Shown here in pieces: positions 6,183-11,832 of a stretch of 31,047 nucleotides of DNA. Position numbers and translations under genes: made by a program. The notes below the pieces were generated by a model. That model did not search any database, had not been told where the DNA came from, and worked only from the letters and a program-made list of their open reading frames with translations. Each line of letters starts with the position of its first letter. The stretch's first letter is position 1. This stretch comes from a virus: the IMG/VR virus record IMGVR_UViG_3300037041_000385, positions 1-31,047 of that record. One strand, 5' to 3'.

Positions 6183-6418
6183 ATCAAATATCAAATCAAA
6201 TTGGCGAGGTAATTGTTCGAACTGTCGGTGGCTCTTTCTTAGACAAAAAAAACATCAAGTGGAAAAATATTGATGGTCAATGGATAGGAAAAAGAACAGT
6301 TTGGACTTATGATTTTACAGCGTGTTGGTTAGAAGAAACAACCCTTGACAGAATCAAGTCGTGGTGGTGCGGTAAATATGCCGACTACAACGAGGTGTTT
6401 ATTAGAAATAAAATGTAA
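6179..6418 (+). CDS. Hypothetical protein
   Basis: A 79-aa protein with a strand-rich, tryptophan-rich centre (KNIKWKNIDGQWIGKRTVWT, then CWLEETTLDRIKSWWCGKY) and one cysteine in each half. It starts in a four-base overlap with the microprotein. The last codons contain the -7 box of the next transcript. No family is recognised. Confidence 0.6.
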   Translation: MNQISNQIGEVIVRTVGGSFLDKKNIKWKNIDGQWIGKRTVWTYDFTACWLEETTLDRIKSWWCGKYADYNEVFIRNKM

Positions 6419-6423
6419 CTTTG
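6416..6423 (+). promoter_or_regulatory. -7 box (TAACTTTG) before the sigma-like gene
   Basis: TAACTTTG matches TAnnTTTG and ends four bases before an ATG at 6428, the same spacing seen at other start-proximal motifs in this genome. No good -33 element is present. It implies a near-leaderless transcript beginning about 6428. Confidence 0.4.
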
Positions 6424-6427
6424 TAAA

Positions 6428-6454
6428 ATGAAAAGCATACAATGTGTTAAGTAA
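6428..6454 (+). CDS. Possible 8-codon leader peptide overlapping the sigma-like gene start
   Basis: ATG at 6428 gives MKSIQCVK and a stop at 6452-6454, eight bases past the GTG used by the next gene. The ATG lies directly after a -7 box. It may be a leader peptide that passes ribosomes to the GTG, or, since the larger frame is +1 to it, the true N-terminus of the regulator reached by a +1 shift. Short length keeps confidence low. Confidence 0.3.
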   Translation: MKSIQCVK

Positions 6455-6938
6455 AGTCGAAATAGATACATTTTTCACAACACACGACAAGCAAATTGAC
6501 GTTATAATTTCGACCAATAAACACAAGTGCAACCTTCCAAATGTGGAAAGCATTAAAACAGACTTATATTTAATTTGCATTGAAAAAAAACACATCATAA
6601 AAGACCTGAGCCTAAGTTGGATAAAGCATTTAGCGAACACAGAATATCGTTGGAAAAACAGCCAATCGAATAAAATAAACACTATATTTGCGAATGAACA
6701 CGAACTGAGTGCAGACATCGAAAGCGATGAGTACTGCGAAGATGAACAGAATTTAGAGTTTTCACTGGCTAAATACTTACTACAAGCAAAGCCATCTGAG
6801 AAACTATTTTATGATTTATACGTTAACAAAGGAATACGAACTGTGCGAGGTGTGGCAAAGTATTTGAACATATCACACAGAAGTGCATGGACTATTATAA
6901 ACGATTTCAAAACTAAAATTAAGAATTATGAACGGTAA
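6444..6938 (+). CDS. Sigma/HTH-like phage transcription regulator
   Basis: A 164-aa protein read from GTG at 6444 (TTG at 6447 is the alternative); the frame has no internal ATG. The first ~90 residues contain WIKHLANTEYRW, compatible with a small sigma region 2-like helix set. An acidic linker follows (SADIESDEYCEDEQ). The end, LFYDLYVNKGIRTVRGVAKY then LNISHRSAWTIINDFKTKIK, is a helix-turn-helix of the sigma region 4 type. Sigma-like genes just before the packaging genes occur in other Bacteroidetes phages and probably turn on late transcription; the shared motif at 9993, 18112 and 21300 is a candidate target. The family call is tentative. Confidence 0.5.
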   Translation: MLSKVEIDTFFTTHDKQIDVIISTNKHKCNLPNVESIKTDLYLICIEKKHIIKDLSLSWIKHLANTEYRWKNSQSNKINTIFANEHELSADIESDEYCEDEQNLEFSLAKYLLQAKPSEKLFYDLYVNKGIRTVRGVAKYLNISHRSAWTIINDFKTKIKNYER

Positions 6939-7035
6939 AGACAAAATGAAAAGAAAAGGCACACAAGTTGAGCCACAAGTCGAAGTGAAGGAAGTGCCAA
7001 AGGCAAAGCCAGCGCCAAAGAACAAAACAAAGTAG
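6928..7035 (+). CDS. 35-aa lysine/proline-rich small protein
   Basis: ATG at 6928 (or 6946, giving 29 aa) opens a frame of mostly K, P, E and V (MNGKDKMKRKGTQVEPQ, then VEVKEVPKAKPAPKNKTK). It overlaps the end of the sigma-like gene by 11 bases and stops one base before the ParB-like gene. The product would be disordered and basic, perhaps nucleic-acid-binding. The neat fit between neighbours supports it being a gene. Confidence 0.45.
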   Translation: MNGKDKMKRKGTQVEPQVEVKEVPKAKPAPKNKTK

Positions 7036-7036
7036 T

Positions 7037-7642
7037 ATGCAGCTATCTGACTTAAAACCAAACCCGAACAACCCTCGAATTATCAAAGATGATAAGTTCA
7101 AGAAGTTGGTTAAGTCAATCGAGGAGTTCCCCGAAATGATGGCAAAGCGTCCGATTGTGTGCGTTACTGATGTGGATGGTAAGATATACCCACTTGGTGG
7201 TAATATGCGTTTAAAAGCGCTGCAAGAGTTGAAATACAAAGAAGTGCCTGATGAATGGGTGCAGATGGCAGATGAATGGACTGAGGAGCAGCGCAGGGAG
7301 TTTGTGATTAAAGATAACGTTGGCTTTGGTGAGTGGGATTGGGAGCAGTTAGCGAATGAATGGGATGCTGAGAAGTTGGAAGAATGGGGGTTGGAAGTTG
7401 GAGGGTTTGATTTAGATAGCGATGAATTAGGAACGGATTTTACTTTGCCAGACGGAGACAAAGCACCGTTTCAACAAATGACTTTTACGTTAGCAGATGA
7501 ACAAGCGGAACAAATAAAAAATGCTATTTCAGATATTAAAGAAACGGAAGAGTATAAGTACACAGAAACAATGGGCAACGAAAACAGCAACGGAAATGCA
7601 CTATATTTAATTATTATGCAATGGGCAGAGCAAAAGAAATAA
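7037..7642 (+). CDS. ParB/Srx-like N-terminal domain protein
   Basis: A 201-aa protein opening with the ParB-N pattern: MQLSDLKPNPNNPRIIKDDK at residues 1-20, RPIVCVTDVDGKIYPLGGNM near 37-56 (the GGNMR position of the ParB GxxR box), and helices to about residue 110. There is no partition helix-turn-helix or ParA partner, so segregation is unlikely. Similar domains accompany phage DNA-modification enzymes. This gene overlaps the Mom-like gene by 22 bases, suggesting the pair acts together on phage DNA. Residues 140-201 are a separate helical domain (FTLADEQAEQIKNAISDIK, ALYLIIMQWAEQKK). Confidence 0.75.
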   Translation: MQLSDLKPNPNNPRIIKDDKFKKLVKSIEEFPEMMAKRPIVCVTDVDGKIYPLGGNMRLKALQELKYKEVPDEWVQMADEWTEEQRREFVIKDNVGFGEWDWEQLANEWDAEKLEEWGLEVGGFDLDSDELGTDFTLPDGDKAPFQQMTFTLADEQAEQIKNAISDIKETEEYKYTETMGNENSNGNALYLIIMQWAEQKK

Positions 7643-8349
7643 TAGTTAAAGTAATTCCATCTAAAATTGCAAATGAGTTTGTAAAAAAAAATCACTATTC
7701 AGGTAAGGTAGCGGCAACTGGATTGATATGTTTTGGAGCGTTTTTAGACAATAAAATAATAGGAGTTGCACAATGGGGAAGACCTATAAATAAATATTTG
7801 CATTTACACTTAATTGAAAATACAAAGTGGAATGATTTTTTAGAATTAAATAGATTAGTTTGTATTGATGACACACCAAAATATACAGAGAGTAGATTTA
7901 TTAAAATATGTTTATTGTTAATTAAAAAAAATGCGCCACAAGTAAAATGGGTTATGAGTTTTGCAGATGCTACTCAATGCGGAGACGGCACAATTTATAG
8001 AGCAAGTGGTTTTGTATTGACAAACATAAACGATAGTAAGCAATTATATGAATTACCTAACGGAGACACTTTACATTTAATGGGTTTACAAGGTGGACAG
8101 CACGGAGCATTAAGAAAAAAAATGTTAGAGAGTGGTTATGGTAATGCTAAAAAATATATGGTTGAAGTTTTAAAAGGTAAGCCGTTAGTAGGTAAACAAT
8201 TAAAATACATTTACCTAATAGATAAAACTTGCAAGATTACCGTTCCAATATTACCATTTAGTAAAATAGATGAAATGGGTGCAGGAATGTATAAAGGAAA
8301 AAAAGTATCTTTGCAAGAACGAAAAGAAATACAAGCGCAAGAAGTGTAA
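7621..8349 (+). CDS. Mom-like GNAT-fold DNA hypermodification protein
   Basis: A 242-aa protein resembling the phage Mu Mom family. Landmarks are FVKKNHYSGKV (residues 20-30), the strand pair ICFGAFLDNKIIGVAQWG (36-53), FLELNRLVCIDDTPKYTESR (73-92), VKWVMSFADATQCGDGTIYR (108-127) and ASGF. In Mu, Mom converts adenine to a carbamoylmethyl form and protects phage DNA from many restriction enzymes. The gene is markedly richer in A/T third positions (AAA, ATA, TTA) than its neighbours, suggesting separate origin. Its last bases overlap the tRNA by 15, and it follows a ParB-like gene that may help target it. The family call is strong; the exact base modification is inferred. Confidence 0.75.
   Translation: MGRAKEIIVKVIPSKIANEFVKKNHYSGKVAATGLICFGAFLDNKIIGVAQWGRPINKYLHLHLIENTKWNDFLELNRLVCIDDTPKYTESRFIKICLLLIKKNAPQVKWVMSFADATQCGDGTIYRASGFVLTNINDSKQLYELPNGDTLHLMGLQGGQHGALRKKMLESGYGNAKKYMVEVLKGKPLVGKQLKYIYLIDKTCKITVPILPFSKIDEMGAGMYKGKKVSLQERKEIQAQEV
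8306..8313 (+). promoter_or_regulatory. -7 box (TATCTTTG) upstream of the tRNA
   Basis: TATCTTTG followed by C matches the best -7 boxes here and lies inside the end of the Mom-like gene, 21 bases before the tRNA. A -33 TTG is not evident. If active it would give the tRNA and terminase genes their own start near 8320. Confidence 0.45.
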
Positions 8350-8405
8350 TGGTTGCACGTTAAATATTCCAATTTAAAGGAGGGGTTCGATTCCACCTTT
8401 GCGCT
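8335..8405 (+). tRNA. tRNA-Gly(UCC) with an 8-nt anticodon loop
   Basis: The cloverleaf is: acceptor GCGCAAG (8335-8341) with TTTGCGC (8398-8404, one G-U); D-stem GTGT/GCAC (8344-8347, 8355-8358) with loop AATGGTT; anticodon stem TTAAA/TTTAA (8360-8364, 8373-8377); T-loop TTCGATT (8386-8392). The loop TATTCCAA has eight bases rather than seven; U-UCC-AA aligns with bacterial glycine tRNAs, giving anticodon UCC with an extra base on its 5' side. Glycine identity features (G1-C72, C2-G71, G3-C70, C35, C36, U73) are all present. The T-stem pairs only as GGGG/CC-A-CC with an odd A at 8395. CCA is not encoded. It overlaps the previous stop by 15 bases. Confidence 0.65.
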
Positions 8406-8430
8406 CAAAATAAACAGCGATAAAACAGCG

Positions 8431-8835
8431 ATGCCAAAACCTGAAAACATAATAGACAAGCAGTTCACAAAAGGACAAAGCGGAAACCCAAACGGGAGAC
8501 CGAAAAAGATTGAAACAATTTTGAAGGAGCACTTTTTGGATGAGCACAACTTGAAGCTATCAAAGTCGCAAGTTGGTGACATTATAACCGTTATTTTAGG
8601 TAAGACCAAATCGCAGTTAGTTGAGATGGCAAAGAATGACGAGTTACCGTTTTGGATTAGCTTAATAGCGAAGAAAGCACAAAGAGACTTTGAGAAGGGC
8701 AGCATACATATTTTGGATGTTCTATTCGACAGAGTGTATGGCAAACCAAAAGAGGAAGTTACTCAGACTATTCAACAAGTTGAAATATTCAAAGGCATCG
8801 ATTTAAGTGTTAAAGAAGACGACAGCACAGATTAA
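8431..8835 (+). CDS. terS: Small terminase subunit-like protein
   Basis: A 134-aa protein beginning MPKPENIIDKQFTKGQSGNP then NGRPKKIETILKEHF. The FTKGQSGNPNGRPK box is typical of DUF5681-type proteins encoded next to large terminases in Bacteroidetes phages. The rest is helical, as expected for a TerS oligomer that recognises the packaging site. The ATG at 8431 was chosen because the frame upstream runs through the tRNA. It overlaps the large subunit by 29 bases. DNA recognition is inferred from family and position. Confidence 0.7.
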   Translation: MPKPENIIDKQFTKGQSGNPNGRPKKIETILKEHFLDEHNLKLSKSQVGDIITVILGKTKSQLVEMAKNDELPFWISLIAKKAQRDFEKGSIHILDVLFDRVYGKPKEEVTQTIQQVEIFKGIDLSVKEDDSTD

Positions 8836-9976
8836 GATTGCAGCCCTTCGCAAACGTGTAAGGGTGGTGCAGGGTGGCTCGTCAAGTTCAAAGACGTTTT
8901 CAATTATTCCTTTGCTTATACACTACGCAAACAAACACCCGAATAAAGAAATAAGCATCGTTTCTGAAAGCATCCCACATTTAAGGCGTGGCGCTATTCG
9001 GGACTTCGTTAAGATTATGGAGTGGATAGGTTTGATGGATTATTCAGCATGGAATAAATCAACACTAACTTACAACTTTGCAAACGGTTCATTTATCGAG
9101 TTCTTTTCGGGAGACCAGCCCGACAAGATGCGAGGCGCAAGGCGTGATGTGTTATTCGTGAATGAGGCTAATAATATCAATTGGGAAACCTACTATCAGT
9201 TAGCAATCAGAACACGTGAATTTATCTATATTGACTACAATCCAACGAGCGAGTTTTGGGCGCACACCGAGTTAGTAAACCAAAAAGATACCGACTTTAT
9301 TATACTTACATACAAGGATAACGAAGCCTTAGAAGCGTCGATTATTAACGAGTTTAAAAAAGCAGAGGTCAAAGCCAAAACAAGTGCGTATTGGGAGAAT
9401 TGGGTTAAGGTTTATGTTTATGGCGAAATCGGTAGTTTGCAGGGCGTTGTGTTCAATAACTGGCATCAATGCGACTATGTACCCGAACACGCTAAATTGT
9501 TAGGATATGGATTAGACTACGGTTATAGAAACGACCCCACAGCATTGGTGGCTATTTGGTACGCTGACAATACATACTACTTAGATGAGTTGATATATCA
9601 AACTGGGCTGCTCAACAAAGAGATTAGCAACAAAATGAAGGCGCTGAATGTTGACCCATATCAGTCAATTATTGCTGATAGTGCCGAGCCAAAGTCAAAC
9701 GCTGAATTACGAGTTGAAGGGTGGCGTATATTGGATGCGAAAAAAGGCGCTGATTCAGTTGTTTACGGTGTTTCAAAGATGCAGGAACTTGATTTGCGCG
9801 TAACTAAGCGAAGCCTTAATCTAATAAAAGAGTTCAGGAATTACACATGGGCTACGGATAGGGATGGCAACCCAATGAACAAGCCTATTGATGCTTATAA
9901 CCATGCCATTGATGCGATACGTTACTACTTCCAAACGGTTACATACGCACCCGACACGCCTCGCATGATTTGGTAA
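8807..9976 (+). CDS. terL: Large terminase subunit
   Basis: A 389-aa protein using GTG at 8807 inside terS. The ATPase half has the terminase-type Walker A RVVQGGSSSSKT (residues 19-30) and Walker B DVLFVNEA (114-121), with the catalytic E at 120. The nuclease half has the RNase H-like acidic motifs GYGLDYGYRNDPTALV (D237), IIADSAEPKS (near 290) and DAYNHAIDAIRYYF (near 367). It translocates genomic DNA into proheads and cuts it. All motifs look intact, though it is short for the family. It is followed by a short gap with a start-proximal promoter motif. Confidence 0.92.
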   Translation: MLKKTTAQIKIAALRKRVRVVQGGSSSSKTFSIIPLLIHYANKHPNKEISIVSESIPHLRRGAIRDFVKIMEWIGLMDYSAWNKSTLTYNFANGSFIEFFSGDQPDKMRGARRDVLFVNEANNINWETYYQLAIRTREFIYIDYNPTSEFWAHTELVNQKDTDFIILTYKDNEALEASIINEFKKAEVKAKTSAYWENWVKVYVYGEIGSLQGVVFNNWHQCDYVPEHAKLLGYGLDYGYRNDPTALVAIWYADNTYYLDELIYQTGLLNKEISNKMKALNVDPYQSIIADSAEPKSNAELRVEGWRILDAKKGADSVVYGVSKMQELDLRVTKRSLNLIKEFRNYTWATDRDGNPMNKPIDAYNHAIDAIRYYFQTVTYAPDTPRMIW

Positions 9977-10004
9977 ACAAACCGAAATAAACTACGTTAT
10001 AAGT
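9969..10004 (+). promoter_or_regulatory. Late promoter candidate: TTTG, 20 bp, TACGTTAT
   Basis: TTTG (9969-9972) is 20 bp upstream of TACGTTAT (9993-10000), which is followed by AAGT and the ATG at 10005. TACGTTATAAG also precedes the starts at 18124 and 21312. If it is read as a degenerate -7 box, transcription would begin at the start codon itself, a leaderless mRNA. Confidence 0.5.
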
Positions 10005-10364
10005 ATGGCTACAATTCAAGACGTATATCGAAGACAAGGCACAGCAACACGCATACTGAATCTTGAGTTAAAAAAAGAGATTGTGCGCCAAAATGCAGTT
10101 GATACGGGGAGGATGAGAAACGTGTCAAGGATAGTCAAGTTTAAATGGAACGAACAACAAGAGGGCATATCCTTTGAAATAGAAGATATTGACTCGACAT
10201 TTTATTATCCGTTTGTTGAGGGAAAACCAGCGCGAAAGTGGAAAAATGCAACCGTACCGAGAAACATTACGGAGGCATTTACTCAGCGTGAAAAGGTAGT
10301 CGAGCAAATAGATAAGTTTATAGAAGTATTATTTGAGTATAGAATAGACCAACAATTTCAATAA
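10005..10364 (+). CDS. Putative virion neck or tail-completion protein
   Basis: A 119-aa protein with VDTGRMRNVSRIVKFKW (about residues 31-48), IDSTFYYPFVEGKPARKWKN (about 63-82) and PRNITEAF. The DTGRMR element and short alpha/beta build are reminiscent of HK97 gp10-type head-tail joining proteins, but the match is loose. It is the first gene after terL and one base before the next tail gene. It begins a late transcript if the motif at 9993 is a promoter. Virion role is inferred from context. Confidence 0.4.
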   Translation: MATIQDVYRRQGTATRILNLELKKEIVRQNAVDTGRMRNVSRIVKFKWNEQQEGISFEIEDIDSTFYYPFVEGKPARKWKNATVPRNITEAFTQREKVVEQIDKFIEVLFEYRIDQQFQ

Positions 10365-10365
10365 A

Positions 10366-11832
10366 ATGGCAGTTACATTAATCAGTTCACCAGAGGTATT
10401 TCATCCTGCGTACAATCAATCTTATTTCGTGTTTGATTCAGACGATTCAGCAGAAAACGGATTCAGATATGTCGTAGATGTCATTGTAAGTAGCGCAGTC
10501 GTGGCAACCTACAAGATACGTCCTTTGCCGAATACCTTATACGGTGAAGTTGACATCGCTAAGGTAGTTCAATCTTTGCTGAGTAAGGACTTTCAATTAG
10601 CAGACACATACAACGCAACGGGGCATTTCGTTAATTACACGCTTCAAATTGATGAAGAGTACTTTGTTAACCATCCTTTTGACTTGGCACTTGCTGCGAG
10701 TGGTGGTGTGTTGTTCACTTGGCCGAACTTTAACAACCTTACAATCAACCCTGATGGCGGTGTGAAAACACAACTTACAAGCGCAACGCTCCCACCGTTT
10801 GCAATTGGTGATGTGATTAACGTGCAGCAGGATGTTGTATTAAATTCAGCTATTGAGGGCGTGCATACGGTGTTGGATATTTATTTAGCGAGTGGCGTTT
10901 ACTATATTGTTTTAGATTTACCTTGGGTTGGTGGTGGTATTATTGCAATGGAGGGAGTGTTGACTTATGCCAACGGACTTAAGGCACGGTTCACGGGGCT
11001 AACAACAACCCCGTTCACAGCGTTCAGAGGGGCGTTTGGCTTCGCTTCATTCCCTAACTATTTAGCATCCGACTACCTTATTGATGGGGCTACAAAGAAA
11101 CTACTCACAACGCTTCCTGATGGTGTTCGTATATCGCGAAACACGATGACTAAGTTTGCGTGCAGGAAACCAAGCGCAGCCCGTTATGCGGTGTTTAATT
11201 TGGAAGGTGATTTGTATAGATTTCAAATCGCGAGTGGCACGGTGGTTAACTTTGATGCCATACCGACAAACGCGAATATAGAAGATTGGTGGAACGGTGC
11301 TGCATGGGTGGCAAACCCCGATGATGTGGATGCTGCTCTGGCTTTGTTGCCAAGTTATGAATTGACCCTCAGAACGTCTGCTTTGACAATCATGAGCCAA
11401 ACAAGAGTGATAACGCTATACTCAGAGTGCGATTTCTTTGACAAATACGACATAACATTTATGGATAGGTTAGGTTCGTATATCACTATACCATTTTACA
11501 AAGCGGATTCAATTAGTGCCAGTGTGGAGCGTTCCGAATTGAATAGAAAACTGCCAAACGATTACAGTCTTTTGGATGCCGGTATGGATTCATACCACAT
11601 TGAAGAAACGCTATCTTATACGGTTAACTCAGGGCAGTTGAGCCAAACCGAATACTACTACATGAGGGAGTTGTTAAGCACACCACAAGCGTTTGTCAGC
11701 ATAAACGGAGCGCCACAACAACGCATCATTATAACATCGAGCAACTTTGATTTGCTTAGACAAAGAACGTCAAAGCAACGTAACTTAGCGATTCAGTTTA
11801 AAATGAGTACTCAAGACGAAATAAACGGATAG
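10366..11832 (+). CDS. Virion protein, probably distal tail component
   Basis: A 488-aa protein, beta-rich throughout (for example SSAVVATYKIRPLPNTLYGE, YYIVLDLPWVGGGIIAMEGV), with no coiled coil or membrane segment. A central region (about residues 140-225) reads like a small beta-barrel insert. The C-terminal 130 residues (SYHIEETLSYTVNSGQLSQT, RIIITSSNFDLLRQRTSKQR) resemble the ends of Bacteroidetes phage tail proteins of this size. It lies next to a 951-aa tail protein and the tape measure gene, so a distal tail or baseplate part is the best guess. No enzymatic motif is seen. Confidence 0.5.
   Translation: MAVTLISSPEVFHPAYNQSYFVFDSDDSAENGFRYVVDVIVSSAVVATYKIRPLPNTLYGEVDIAKVVQSLLSKDFQLADTYNATGHFVNYTLQIDEEYFVNHPFDLALAASGGVLFTWPNFNNLTINPDGGVKTQLTSATLPPFAIGDVINVQQDVVLNSAIEGVHTVLDIYLASGVYYIVLDLPWVGGGIIAMEGVLTYANGLKARFTGLTTTPFTAFRGAFGFASFPNYLASDYLIDGATKKLLTTLPDGVRISRNTMTKFACRKPSAARYAVFNLEGDLYRFQIASGTVVNFDAIPTNANIEDWWNGAAWVANPDDVDAALALLPSYELTLRTSALTIMSQTRVITLYSECDFFDKYDITFMDRLGSYITIPFYKADSISASVERSELNRKLPNDYSLLDAGMDSYHIEETLSYTVNSGQLSQTEYYYMRELLSTPQAFVSINGAPQQRIIITSSNFDLLRQRTSKQRNLAIQFKMSTQDEING

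Noticed and set aside
6919-7461. 180-codon minus-strand frame opposite the ParB-like gene
   Set aside because: Serine/proline-rich shadow of a well-supported gene, no start signal, no separate conservation expected.
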